From Endotrypanum monterogeii (Eukaryota > Euglenozoa > Kinetoplastea > Trypanosomatida > Trypanosomatidae), in the NCBI GenBank assembly GCA_000333855.2, contig CM007342.1, positions 574,935 to 638,934 on the forward strand: a stretch of DNA of 64,000 nucleotides, given 5' to 3'. Both the position numbers and the translations under genes were made by a program. Shown piece after piece: positions 40,452-51,497 of the stretch (position 1 is the first letter of the stretch; the number at the start of each line of letters is the position of its first letter). The notes beneath the pieces were generated by a model, which was not told where the DNA came from, ran no database searches, and saw only the letters and a program-made list of their open reading frames with translations.

Positions 40452-40705
40452 GGATGTTCTTGATGGTCGTGATGTGCCAGTAGGGGATAGACATCCAAGA
40501 TGGACGCGATTGGTGTGTGTGTGTGGCCCACCAGCCTTGCAGACTCCCTCACAAGTGGTGTATGAAGGTTTTGAGGGCTCCTCCTCTGCCCTTCACTCTT
40601 TTTCTTCTTTTTTTGCTCTCAGCATTCTTTTTTTTTTTGTTCTCACGCTACACTGCCGTCCTTCACCTTTCTTGTGAGTCCATCCGCTGCCCGCCTGTGC
40701 ACAAA

Positions 40706-40734
40706 GACACACACACACATACACACACACACAC
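40706..40734. repeat. CA microsatellite
   Basis: CA dinucleotides with one CAT interruption. Confidence 0.9.
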
Positions 40735-41748
40735 ATTTACATTATTGGCCGTTTTTGTTGTTCTGGGCTACGAGTCAATGATAGAAGCGGATGCCACGTG
40801 GCGATTTTTTTTTTTTCGATCGGTCTTTGTTATCTAGTAGCCTTTTTCTTGGATCAACTGGGATGTGTTACTCCCTACTTCACCACCACCACCACCACAC
40901 TCTTGTGGGGAGCGAGTTTGTTTGATGTTTGGCTTGTCTACGTAGGGGAACTATGGTCACATCCTCTCTGAAACAGAGTCCGTCGATCCCCGCTTGTTTC
41001 TCCCCTCACTCGGTGGATGGGCCACGTGTGTGTGGTCTGTATTGTCCTCGAGTTACTGCACAGAGATGTTTTTCACTTCCCCATCTATTTTTTTCGCTGG
41101 CACCTCACCTACTCCCTCTCCGCCTCCTTCCAAGCCCAGAGCAGTGTAGACGTACAGTCGCTGCTCTCACACCTTGACGCTAGTCTTTGACCCCCGCCCG
41201 CTCATTTCCCTAGGCGTGAGGGGTGTGTACCCAACACGATTCGTGTCCAGGCCAGCAGTTTCACGAGAGAAATAATAAAAAGGAGAGCGCTATACTATAT
41301 CTCTACACGAGCTCTGTTGACTGTTTCGGTGATTTTTATCATCTCAACGTATGCCCAGCTTCCTCTCTTTCCCCGCGTGTGTGTGTGTGTGTCGCTGCTC
41401 CTCCCCTCTTTTTTTTCTTCTTCTGTGTGCCGTGTTTTTATGATAAGCGTAACTGGTCGTCTTTTGCGTCCACTCGGCACGCTCCTCGATCGAGTCTCGC
41501 GCTGACCACGGCTTTTGTGGGTGTGAGACAGTTGACTGTATGAACAGCTGCACACGTTCCTTTGAATCAAAAACAAAATCAAAGTGAGAAGGAAGGTTCT
41601 CGAGCAGAGATCTTCAGCGATTCGTGATCGTGCGGCTTGGGAGCACCCCTCGTTCTTACACATTTTTTTAAAAAATGTGTATAGCCTGAGCTGCCATTCC
41701 TCTGTTGTATAGCTCGCACCCTTTGGCTGTGACATATCCCTTGTCCGT

Positions 41749-41774
41749 ATATATATATATATATATATATATAT
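41749..41774. repeat. AT microsatellite
   Basis: About thirteen AT dinucleotides. Confidence 0.9.
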
Positions 41775-42644
41775 CTTTAACACAACCATATTTCCTATAT
41801 ATATGCGAATTTGTCATTCACCGTCTCTCTTCCGTACCTTCCGTACCTTCTGTTCCTTCCTTTTTTTTTTCGTGTTCTCGTATATAGTTTAATCCCACCG
41901 CGACTCGAGACTGCTCTGCATCTCTTCCCTTCCAACCTTCCTTTCCCTGTATCAACGTTCACGACTCCCCATCAGGTCTAGTCACCACCTCACCTCGTCG
42001 TCCACGCTGTAATTTCGACACTCCTCGCCGTCAGCCTACACCTTTGACTAGCTTGCTCACTTGCACCTCCACTCACTCAAACACATACATACACACACAC
42101 AACTCTCCCCCCCTCCTTCCTCCTCTTTCCCTTGTAGCGTATTGTCTTTGCAGTGTCTTCTGCAACACCACGTGAGTACAATTTTCTGTTATTCAAAAGG
42201 AGCGAGCGAGGGCAAATAAAGGCCCTCCCCCACGCACTCACTCACTCACTTGCTCTAAAAAAAAAAATCTTCCCTACTAGAAGGGAAGAGGAAGGAAAGA
42301 GCAGAGAGGCGGAGAAAAAAGAAGGTGACAACACAAGCAACAACATCTCCCCCGAGAAAAAAAAATAGGGCATTTCTCTCACCTCCGCCATTGGTGTACA
42401 CGGAAATTTTTTTTTTCTTCCACCGTGACCTCAGTGGGGAATTCGACACAGACCCAAGAAGCCACACAGGCGCACACCATAAGAGAAAATATTACCCCCC
42501 CCCGATAAGAGACTGCCGCATAACAGCAGTGATACCTACTTCATTTGAGTTTCCCCTCCTTCCTTTCCCTTCTTCCAATCCACCGCTCCCGCGTCATATT
42601 TTTCTTGTTTTTTCTTTTGATTTTGTCTACCCTTTCTCTTTCTC

Positions 42645-42690
42645 ACATATACACACACACACACGCACACACACACACACACACACACAA
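42645..42690. repeat. CA microsatellite (left arm of a possible hairpin)
   Basis: About twenty CA dinucleotides with one CG interruption. A complementary GT run lies about 80 bases to the right. Confidence 0.9.
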
Positions 42691-42763
42691 GCAAACAAAC
42701 ACACCCTCATCACCACAAAACTATCTGTGCGTTTTGTTTCGTAACCTGCTCGGCGCTAAGTTT

Positions 42764-42767
<4 letters not shown>

Positions 42768-42794
<27 letters not shown>
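42768..42794. repeat. GT microsatellite (right arm of a possible hairpin)
   Basis: About thirteen GT dinucleotides, complementary to the CA run at 42645-42690. Confidence 0.9.
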
Positions 42795-43376
42795 TTCTTT
42801 CTCTTGTGTACGTGAGTTCCGTGGAGATACAGAAGTCTCCATAGAATAGATTGTACGCCGAGTCTAGGCACATATTAAGTTACACAACACAACACTCAAA
42901 ACACAACGCACAACACATACTTCTCTCTCTGTCTTTGTGTGTGTGCTGTGTGTGGATTCTTTGCAGCGGTAACAAAAGAATAGAAACTCTTCTCTACTTT
43001 CCCTGTCTGTCTCTGTATCAAATTCTCGTGGTTGTGTACGTATCTTAGGCAGTCAAGGCAGGCTGAGGTGTTTCCCCCCCTTCACCCTTCCTATCCCAAA
43101 GGTACCTTATTAGTATTTCACCCATACGCACAACAATTCATGTGTGTGCGTGCAAAGAAAAGTACGTGCGTCTCTGTATGTGTGTGTCAGTGTTTTGGTT
43201 TTTTTGTTTGATCTTTTTTTTTTCCTTTCTTTCTCCCCTTTTACCTCTTCACTTGTTTGTTTTCCTGTGTCTTTCTTGTCGTCTTTTCTGTTGCTAAAAG
43301 CATTTTAGCCCTGTGCTGCCACTGCTGTCGCTGCAGTGGCTATTGTGGCTGTTGGCTGTGCGTGACTGCTTCATCG

Positions 43377-43401
43377 CCTCCTCCTCCTCCTCCTCCTCCT
43401 C
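43377..43401. repeat. CTC trinucleotide repeat
   Basis: About eight tandem CTC triplets in a noncoding region. Confidence 0.85.
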
Positions 43402-44323
43402 GCTGCCTTCACCTCTTTGCAATTTCTTTTTTCTCTACGTGCGTATTTGTGGGTGGCGCACCTTTTCTTTCATCTCTCTTAATATTCATTTTTTTCCGTC
43501 TGTGTTCGGTTGAGTGCGGGCCGATAGCACCACTGTACGGCTCCTTCTTTCTTCCGTTTCTTTCTCCATCTTTGTCTGTCCGCCTTGGGTGTTTGTGCTT
43601 GTGTGTGCGTGCGTGTGCGTGCCCTCATTATTATTATTGTAAAGGTGTCTTGTTGTTGCCTGTTGTTGTAGACGTCTCCCCACCCTTTCCCCTCACTCGC
43701 GCTTTGTTCTCACTGTGTTTCTTCCCCAGCGCCTATTCGAGTGGGTATCTGCCCATCTGCGTCTGTTCATCTCATTTCTCCTTTCTATTCGTGACGTCTA
43801 CGCCGATCTTTACTTGTTCCAGCAGCAGGCTTCTTCGACGTGTGTGTGTGAGTGTGTCTGGTAAACCTGCCGATCTGGGGTGTGCTGTTGCTTGCCGCCT
43901 TCATTTGTTTTTGTTTTGGAAGGGCCTTTTTGTTTCCCCCTTCCTCCCTGTTACGTGGCCAAATCTCGGGTTCGTTGTGATCTCTCCTTTTTTTTTCTTC
44001 ATCGCCTGTGTCCGTGTTGTCTCTCTGACCACCGTCCCCCTCTTCCTCTCTTTCATTCTCTCCGTTTTTTTTTTCTTCTCCTTTGCCCTTATCTTGCTTC
44101 TTCCGTAAGGGACTGACACAGGGTTCGCTCACAATTTTTCCCGCGTGTACACTGTCCCCTACGCATCGTTTATTAGAGCGGGCTCGTTGGCGTGTCTTCC
44201 TTCAGAAAAGGGGTCGGTCATTAACCACCTGCCCTTCTTTTCGCCTCCCGTCCTGCGTGTATTTGTTTCCGGTCCTGTCTTTGTGTGTGTGTGTGGGATC
44301 TCTAGTGCCATCGCCTCTACTGC

Positions 44324-44353
44324 ATCTCTTCCCCCCTCCCCCTCCCCCTGCAG
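44324..44353 (+). promoter_or_regulatory. Trans-splice acceptor for ALPH1
   Basis: C/T tract (about 44324-44350) ending in CAG at 44351-44353. No ATG between this AG and 44450, giving a 5' UTR of about 97 nt. Confidence 0.65.
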
Positions 44354-44449
44354 AGTCTCTGTCCCGCCCCTGGCCAAATAATTTTTCCATTCTTTTTATT
44401 TGGCTCCTTCGTGCTGGGAGACGTCACAGTATCCCCGCCTGCGCTCAGC

Positions 44450-46888
44450 ATGGAGGACAGGAGCCGTAATCTGTTGAGCCAGTTGAGTGGGCTTCGTCTC
44501 AGCGACGGCTCTGTCGTCGGTAACCGTGTGGGTGGTGGAGGTACTCCACCTACGCTGTCTGTCTTTAACCCACATCCTAATCCCACAGCCCCGAGTCCGT
44601 CAAGCTTCCCTTCTGCATCAGTGCTGGTTAGCCACTCAGCGAATTCGCTGAGCGAGTCACAGGGGCAGCAGAAGCGCCGCGGCCATCGGGCCTTACGCAC
44701 GGACCCCAAGAATGCTGAATCGCCATCCTCGTCTGTCACCGACAAGATCAACAGACTTCTCGCACAAAATAAAGGGTCTTTGTCCCAGTGCGGAGGAGGT
44801 GCAGGTGCGCCGTCGCGCGAAAGCTGCGACAAGGGAGGCGCTAGTCTTCTCTCCTCGCTTGCTACCCAACTGGGTCATACTCAGTCTCCGTCGTCGTCTA
44901 GCAACGGCGCTGCAAACTCGATCCCCACCTCATCGGCGTTAACGGTCAAGATTGCTTCCAAGTCGGCAGGGGAGGGCTCCACGCTCGCTGTACCGAAGCC
45001 ACGCTCTGTTGAGGTTGCCACAGGCACATCCACAGCGACTGCTGCACCCGCGATAACTCCCGCCGCGGCCGAATCGCTGAACCCGAAGGTGATGGAGTTT
45101 TTTAGCAAAGTTTCTGCTGCGTCCCGGTCGCCACCACAACTGGTCGAGGCGGCTGCAGTGCTCAAAGGCGCGGTGGTCATTGATGGGTCAAGGAATGGAA
45201 AGATGCCTGGGGGTCGTAAGGAAAAAGTTGCCGCAGCGGCAGCGGCAAAAAATGCGGCGTCCTCGTCGTCTGCGCTGCCCGCCCCTGCGGATTCCGGGAC
45301 GACCGTGAATAACGTGCGCTCTGCAAACGAAGCGCTTTCTTCGGGTAAGTCACAGAAGGAGCAGCCAGTCTCAGCCAACAAATTTTTGGTGGACGCCTTC
45401 GGGCCGATAGACAACTTCGACGCCACTAAGCCCATTATTCGCGTGGCCCCTAATATTCCACGCGAGGGGCGGTACATTATTGTAGGTGACGTGCACGGTT
45501 GCGTGGATCAGCTGGAGCAACTGGTGGAGAAGGTCAAGTATGTGCCAGGTAAGGACTGCCTCCTCATTGCTGGCGACTATGTAAACAAAGGGCCGGACTC
45601 TATCGGTGTGGTGCGCACCTGCCAGCGCCTGGGCGCGTACGGAGTGCTGGGAAATCATGACTACACTCTCCTGAGGTGCTGTACACGTATGCGGCGACGC
45701 CCTTTCACGCCTGACGATCTCCGCGACCCCGTTAAGCAACTGGCACAGAGGCTGCCAAAGGACTGTGAATACTACCTGCGTGGTCTTCCCCATATGATTC
45801 GGATACCCCGCTATAACGTCCTCCTCGTGCACGCGGGACTCAACATCCAGCATACGATCGATAATCAAAACATCGAGGAGGTGATGCACTTGCGCCGGCT
45901 GGAGCTGGTGCCGAACAGACCAGGTATGTTCAAGGCCATCGCCAAAGGGATGGACGGGGAGCCGTGGGCGAAGCTTTGGCAAGGGCCTGAGATGGTCGTC
46001 TTTGGCCATGACGCCTACTCCGGCTTCCAGTCGCATGCGCACGCCTGCGGCATTGACACCGGCTGCGTCTATGGCGACCCGTTGACTTGTGTCGTGTATA
46101 GTGACGAATGTCCGGCGGGTGAGTTTTTCTCTGTGCCTGGGCTTCCCAAACTGGTGAATGAAATAAAAGGTCTGCCTCCACCTAGATCTGCCATATACGA
46201 GCAACACGACGTGGACATAGACAAGCTCATTATCCGACCCACATCGCGCGCCACCCCGGCCGTCATGAGCGGCAACAGCAATTCTCACCCCGTGTTTCTT
46301 GCTGCGCCACTGGATTACACGGGGGCTCAAGAGAGCAGTGTCGTCGGCGGGTCTACAGCTCCTTCCATCAAGGCGTCGAATATCACGGCTACGGTTACAA
46401 GTACAAACACGCTTAAGACTCCTACCATGTCTCCCGCGCGCCTCGCCACACCGACGTGCGCCTTCAATGTGAGAATGACAGAGACGACCATCGTCAACAC
46501 ACGCGAGGTGCTTCGCGCAACGCTGCTCGCTCTTTCCGCGACGCGTGAGCTTTCTGCGATTGCCGTGCTGCTTGCAATGCCCCTCTACGAACAGGAGGTC
46601 GATGCGATGTTGGGCCTGGAGAGCTCCGACAGCGTATCACAGGGCGCGTTCTGGGAACCCCTGGCTCGCCTCATCCTTGTCTCTGCCACAGAGATGCCCA
46701 AGGACAATGCGTCTTCCCTTGCAGGCGTTGAGGCGACCTTGCAGCTTGCCTTTGATGTCTGTGAAGAAATGGAGGCGGTGGGCCAAAAGCTTCAGCCGGA
46801 GCTGAGGACCTTCCTTGCGGAGCAGAGGGAGTCTCCGGGTTGGTCGAAGCGGATCGTGAAATGTGCGGAGACGCTGCTGCTTGCGTAG
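44450..46888 (+). CDS. ALPH1: ApaH-like phosphatase ALPH1, mRNA decapping enzyme
   Basis: An 812-residue protein with a central ApaH-like phosphatase domain (about residues 338-580). The metal and phosphate motifs are GDVHGC (346-351), GDYVNKGPDS with the ALPH-specific Lys380, GNHD (401-404), a VHAGL segment and FGHDA (518-522) followed by a GIDTGCVYG motif. In kinetoplastids, which lack DCP2, the ALPH1 phosphatase is the established cap-removing enzyme. The long N-terminal (about 337 residues, Ser/Ala/Thr/Pro-rich, probably disordered) and C-terminal extensions are the hallmark of ALPH1 versus the short ALPH2. The C-terminus contains a helical stretch (LRATLLALSATRELSAIAVLLAM). Its upstream neighbour RRP45 also acts in RNA decay. 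The longer open frame begins with a non-ATG codon; 44450 is the first ATG after the acceptor. Confidence 0.92.
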   Translation: MEDRSRNLLSQLSGLRLSDGSVVGNRVGGGGTPPTLSVFNPHPNPTAPSPSSFPSASVLVSHSANSLSESQGQQKRRGHRALRTDPKNAESPSSSVTDKINRLLAQNKGSLSQCGGGAGAPSRESCDKGGASLLSSLATQLGHTQSPSSSSNGAANSIPTSSALTVKIASKSAGEGSTLAVPKPRSVEVATGTSTATAAPAITPAAAESLNPKVMEFFSKVSAASRSPPQLVEAAAVLKGAVVIDGSRNGKMPGGRKEKVAAAAAAKNAASSSSALPAPADSGTTVNNVRSANEALSSGKSQKEQPVSANKFLVDAFGPIDNFDATKPIIRVAPNIPREGRYIIVGDVHGCVDQLEQLVEKVKYVPGKDCLLIAGDYVNKGPDSIGVVRTCQRLGAYGVLGNHDYTLLRCCTRMRRRPFTPDDLRDPVKQLAQRLPKDCEYYLRGLPHMIRIPRYNVLLVHAGLNIQHTIDNQNIEEVMHLRRLELVPNRPGMFKAIAKGMDGEPWAKLWQGPEMVVFGHDAYSGFQSHAHACGIDTGCVYGDPLTCVVYSDECPAGEFFSVPGLPKLVNEIKGLPPPRSAIYEQHDVDIDKLIIRPTSRATPAVMSGNSNSHPVFLAAPLDYTGAQESSVVGGSTAPSIKASNITATVTSTNTLKTPTMSPARLATPTCAFNVRMTETTIVNTREVLRATLLALSATRELSAIAVLLAMPLYEQEVDAMLGLESSDSVSQGAFWEPLARLILVSATEMPKDNASSLAGVEATLQLAFDVCEEMEAVGQKLQPELRTFLAEQRESPGWSKRIVKCAETLLLA

Positions 46889-47740
46889 GCAGCAGTGCCG
46901 ACTCTGCATCACCTACTTGATATCGGTTATATTCGCTGCCCTTCATCTGACCTTGGAGTTGTGAGGTATTCCTGCACGTTGAGGAGGGGAGAGGGACGGC
47001 GTGCTATTCATTATGGAGGGGGTGGCGGTTTGCGTTTTCTTTCCGCCACGGTTTTTATCCACCTACTCAGGAGTGTAACCCCTGGTCCCTTCCCCACTCA
47101 TTTCCCCTTGTTTGTGCGTGGACATGCTTACGACTGTGTCCTTAAATTTGTTGTATAGACAACGAAATGAGGATAATGGAGCACGACCATCATGTGTGGC
47201 TGTCAGCTGGTTAGACGAGTGCGCCAGGGTATGGAAGGCACAGAGGTGTGGGGGCGGAGGAGCATCCTCTGTGTCAATGTCAGCGTACGTATTATGCACA
47301 AAGGGGATTCGCCGCTCTGCACAAAATGCGTGACTGCAGCTCTGTGCATGTGCGGGGTTGTCTCTGTGTTCTTGACGCTTGTGCATTTGAAATGTCTTTG
47401 TTTTTTCTTTTCGCCTCGTTCCCCCTTCCCTTCCCTATTTCCTGTTCTCTGAGATACGAAATTTTCATATGCATCTCGGCAGGCGTCTCACTGCCCCCCT
47501 CCTTTTTTTTTCTTTGCTTTGGGTTTTCTCCCGACTCTGTTACGTTTCTTCCCCTCCCCTCACCACCCTTCTCGTTAGTCCTCCCTCGCCGCTGATAACG
47601 TACCCCTTTTCTTTTCCAGACATGTTTCCTGGTGTGTGTGTGTGTGTGTGTGTATGCTTTCCTGAATAACGGAGCGAGACACGAGCTCTTTTTTTGTTTT
47701 GTGTGTGTGCCCGATGATGGATGCTACTGGTGCTTTTGTT

Positions 47741-47764
47741 ATATATATATATATATATATATAT
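47741..47764. repeat. AT microsatellite
   Basis: Twelve AT dinucleotides. Confidence 0.9.
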
Positions 47765-47828
47765 AGATATATAGTTATATACAAGTTATATGTTTTAGTA
47801 TTATGCTCCACCAAAAGTTGAAGTATAA

Positions 47829-47870
47829 GGGGAGAGGGGGGAGAGGGGAAGAGGAGGAGGGGGGGGGGAA
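47829..47870. repeat. G-rich polypurine tract
   Basis: About forty consecutive purines with several G-runs of four to ten on the + strand, opposite to the usual pyrimidine bias of the spacers. Confidence 0.8.
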
Positions 47871-48322
47871 GCTACTCTACAGCCTGTGTTTCGCCACGCA
47901 GAGAGCATGCCTGTGCGCAAGTTTGAGAGAGGGTGCATGGTGGTGAGTGAGGAGCAGACTGCTGCATGGGATATTTTGTGAACGTCATCTCTTCATCCCT
48001 CATAGCTTTTGAATTTTTTTTGTTTGCCAACATTTTCCCCTCGACCTCTCTTCTTCTGCTTCTGTTCTCTGTTGGGGTCGATTCGTCGGTTCTCTCGCTG
48101 CCCCCCCCCCTCCCTCTCACTCACCTTTGACTGCAGCTCATCTCCTCTTGCACGGCCACCGCTCGACTAGGATGTCGCGTGAGGGTGGGGTTCACAGTAG
48201 TGTTCACATAGTCTGTCAGCTATCCATAGAGCACACAAGAGGAGGGATCACGGAGGTATAGGGAGGGGGTGGGGGCAAAAAAGAATACAGGCAAAGTCTT
48301 GCCGTGGCTACTGTTCTGTTCT

Positions 48323-48341
48323 GCACACACACATACATATG

Positions 48342-48374
<33 letters not shown>

Positions 48375-48384
48375 GTGTGTGTGT
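48323..48384. repeat. CA-AT-GT palindromic microsatellite
   Basis: CACACACACATACAT, then AT dinucleotides, then ATGTATGTGTGTGTG. The left and right arms are reverse complements, so the block is a self-complementary inverted repeat about 50 bases long, with extra GT to the right. Confidence 0.9.
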
Positions 48385-49749
48385 AAATGTGAACAGTGAC
48401 ACAAGGAGAGATGAACCATCCTATAACGTAAGTCAGAAAGAGAATACACACTTTATTTTCTTGTTATGCGTGTATTTCTGTGCTCTGGCACGGTTTTTTT
48501 TTCCCTCAACATCTCCACCCCCCTTTTTGTGCTCTGGACGCGAGGCTGGCGCGTATGTTTGTTGGCGTTGGATACACTCAATACCTTATGTGGATCATCT
48601 CTTCCTGTATATAATTTAACCACGAAAAAAACTTAGGCTCTCCGCTGCCTGGGTTAGTGTGGCCGGTTGGGATGCTGATTCTTTTATCTGCCTCTGATTG
48701 TCTCTGCCTCTTACATTCTCCTCTTTGCTAGCCTCCGACTTTTTTTTTTGTTGTTGTACGTCGCCGGTGTGTGTGTGTGTGTGTGTGTTTCTGATGTATT
48801 GAGTCTCCCTTTATATATATTATATGTTACGAATATTGTATATATGCTTCTGTTTTGTGTTTTTCGCAGTGTCAGTTGTTTTGATATTATCTGTATAGTT
48901 TTGGAGTAGATAGTAGGCGTGCCGGAGAGCCTCGCTCGCTCGCTTTCTCTATGCCTGGTGCACCCTCCCCACCTCACCCCTTCTTTTCTTTGCGCACACG
49001 CTTGTGTGCGTGTTGCTTACAGGAGTTTGACGTGTGGTGACCCGCTGGCCAATTTTCTTGCACGACTCTGTTTGTTTCATTCGACTGAGGTCTTGCTGTC
49101 CCCGCCTTTCTTAATTGCGCTTCCTCGAGATGTGTGTATGTGCGCACGCACCTGTGTTCCTGCTCCTCCTTTTGACACCACAGTGACTGGGAGGGGGGGG
49201 GTGGGGAAGGTGGAGGAGGGGGCATACACTCGGGTGCGAGTACCCAGAGGAGTCGTGGCGACGAGCCAAGGGGGTGTTTCGCAGCGTGAGAGGAATGGAC
49301 GTGGGTGAGGGCTTTCATGGGCGGGGTGCATCTGGGCTTCGTGATTGATGGCAGATGGCACAGCGCATACATGTTCACGTACTCACCTTCACGTACGGTT
49401 TTCTTGACCTCGCGCGCTTCCCCAAATTTTCCCCCTTTTTTCCTCTCCACTTATTTCCCCGCTTCAGTATCAAGTGAAAAAGAGGACCAAAGATGCTGCA
49501 GTGTACGTTCAGACTCGCTCGTAGCACTTCGATGTGGTGGTGGTAGGCGGAGACAGGAGAGGAGGGGCAGCGGTTTTAGGGAACAGCTAGACTTTAGTGT
49601 ACCAAAGCGCGAAGTAGAGGCTCGATCTTCGAGGGATGGTACACGCCTTTTTTCTTTTCCGTTTCCCGTTTGCTTCGTGCGTGCTGCAAGTGTGCGAGAG
49701 TAGCCAAATGTGCAACCAGTATGTTTGCCTCCCCTTGTCTTCCCTACCC

Positions 49750-49750
49750 T

Positions 49751-49776
<26 letters not shown>
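49750..49776. repeat. AC microsatellite
   Basis: About thirteen AC dinucleotides. Confidence 0.9.
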
Positions 49777-49781
<5 letters not shown>

Positions 49782-50367
49782 TCTCCCTCGCTTGCTCCCG
49801 CCTCTGAGTGTTTGGCCCGGATTCACTGAACTCGTATTTTTGTGTGTTTCGGAGCATTCCTCTTTCTCTTTTTGTGTCAGTAACATTTCTTCCTCTTGCG
49901 ATCCAGACAGCGTCGCAGCGAAATCACGAAGGGCCCACCACCGCCCAATCGAATACAAGGGGTGTGAGAGGAAGATGGGGGCGAGGGAACAGTGTATCTC
50001 GAGGGGAGCGGCTCTCAGAAAGGGGTGTTGGGTGAGGCAGGTGGCTATCGTGCATTACGTGCCCTCTCGAAAAGGAAGACGGGTGGGGTCGAGACAAAGG
50101 ATCGGTAAAAAAATATATATATATGCACACACATATTTGCATTGGTTTGTATGCCATTTTGGTTTCTATGTGGCAGACCCTTTCGACTTTCCCTTTTCTC
50201 TCCGTTTTTCTTCTCTCGTGTGCGACTCCTAGATAGCGACCACCTCGTGAGACCTGCTCTCCTCTTCCTTCCCCCTCCGTGTTCCACCTTTCTGTTTTTG
50301 TCTCATCTTTCTTTTTTCCTTTTCCCTTTCCGTTCTTTTCCCAGTCTCGAACAGGTGTGTTCGCGGG

Positions 50368-50392
50368 TTGTGTGTGTGTGTGTGTGTGTGTG
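50368..50392. repeat. GT microsatellite
   Basis: About twelve GT dinucleotides. Confidence 0.9.
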
Positions 50393-50507
50393 TCTTGAGT
50401 GGGGTAAGGTGAGCTCTGCGCGCTTCATTCCCCCTTTTGGCTGTGTGCGTGGCCTTTGGCATACCAAAACGTCGAGGCTCGCCCGCTCTTGAGCTCCCTT
50501 CCTCATT

Positions 50508-50531
50508 TCCCCCTCCCCCTCCCCCTCCCCC
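50508..50531. repeat. CCCCCT array
   Basis: About four tandem copies of CCCCCT. The complementary strand has four or more G-runs and is a G-quadruplex candidate. Confidence 0.85.
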
Positions 50532-50595
50532 GATCCCCATCTTCCCCTCTTTTCCCCCTCTGTTTTTTTATTTTTCGTGAACTCTGATAAAAAAA

Positions 50596-50623
50596 AATTA
50601 TATAAAAACGATTTTGTAGTACA
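50596..50623. repeat. Gap-flanking duplicate, left copy
   Basis: A 28-base AT-rich segment ending in TTTTGTAGTACA that recurs exactly on the other side of the N-run at 51036-51063. Confidence 0.95.
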
Positions 50624-50627
50624 CGAA

Positions 50628-51035
50628 NNNNNNNNNNNNNNNNNNNNNNNNNNNNNNNNNNNNNNNNNNNNNNNNNNNNNNNNNNNNNNNNNNNNNNNNN
50701 NNNNNNNNNNNNNNNNNNNNNNNNNNNNNNNNNNNNNNNNNNNNNNNNNNNNNNNNNNNNNNNNNNNNNNNNNNNNNNNNNNNNNNNNNNNNNNNNNNNN
50801 NNNNNNNNNNNNNNNNNNNNNNNNNNNNNNNNNNNNNNNNNNNNNNNNNNNNNNNNNNNNNNNNNNNNNNNNNNNNNNNNNNNNNNNNNNNNNNNNNNNN
50901 NNNNNNNNNNNNNNNNNNNNNNNNNNNNNNNNNNNNNNNNNNNNNNNNNNNNNNNNNNNNNNNNNNNNNNNNNNNNNNNNNNNNNNNNNNNNNNNNNNNN
51001 NNNNNNNNNNNNNNNNNNNNNNNNNNNNNNNNNNN
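50628..51035. other. Assembly gap (408 N)
   Basis: A run of 408 undetermined bases. Open frames reported through it are artefacts. Confidence 0.99.
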
Positions 51036-51063
51036 AATTATATAAAAACGATTTTGTAGTACA
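51036..51063. repeat. Gap-flanking duplicate, right copy
   Basis: Exact copy of the 28 bases at 50596-50623, starting at the first base after the N-run and followed by an AC microsatellite (51067-51090). Confidence 0.95.
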
Positions 51064-51432
51064 GAAGCACACACACACACACACACACACATGCGCACCT
51101 ACAGGTAAACCCCTCCTCGGAGCGAAGTGAGCCCATGGGTGCATATCTTTGTGTGTAGCGCGCAGCTGTGCCTTGTGAAAGCGGTTTTCGCTTTTCCACC
51201 TCCCCTTCCCACCTCCTTTCTTCTACCTACACTATTTCGAAGAGCTTTGGTTAGAGTTTCTCCCTTTCGCCCTATTCCACGCGCGCGCCTCGCTTTGCCC
51301 CAACACAGTGAGCGAAGATATGCGACAACGTCCGGAGTAGATGTAGAGCGGCGCTATAGAGAAAGGAGTATAGAATTCATATTTAGGATACACCTTTTCT
51401 TTTCCGAACGCTCGATAGGCCTCCTTGCAGCC

Positions 51433-51497
51433 GAGGAAGGTGGAGGGGGGGGGGAGGAGAGGAGGGGAGGGGGAGGGGGAGGGGAGGGGAGCGCGGG
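51433..51497. repeat. G-rich polypurine block
   Basis: About 60 purines with repeated GGGGA/GGGGGA units on the + strand. It is a G-quadruplex or triplex candidate and is complementary in pattern to the CCCCCT array at 50508-50531. Confidence 0.85.

Larger units (their letters stand above)
40452..44449 (+). other. Large gene-free spacer before ALPH1 (4.0 kb)
   Basis: Strongly pyrimidine-rich on the + strand and full of simple repeats: CA (40706-40734), CAC triplets (about 40878-40898), AT (41749-41774), CA (42645-42690), GT (42768-42794) and CTC triplets (43377-43401). Frames such as 43257-44108 are Phe/Cys/Ser-rich translations of this bias and are not called as genes. Confidence 0.6.

Noticed and set aside
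43257..44108. 283-codon frame before ALPH1
   Set aside because: Phe/Ser/Cys/Leu-rich product of pyrimidine-rich spacer DNA with a CTC repeat; no true domain.
45371..46330. 319-codon minus-strand frame inside ALPH1
   Set aside because: Antisense shadow of the phosphatase domain.
50503..51144. Open frames running through the N-run
   Set aside because: Their length is created by undetermined bases.
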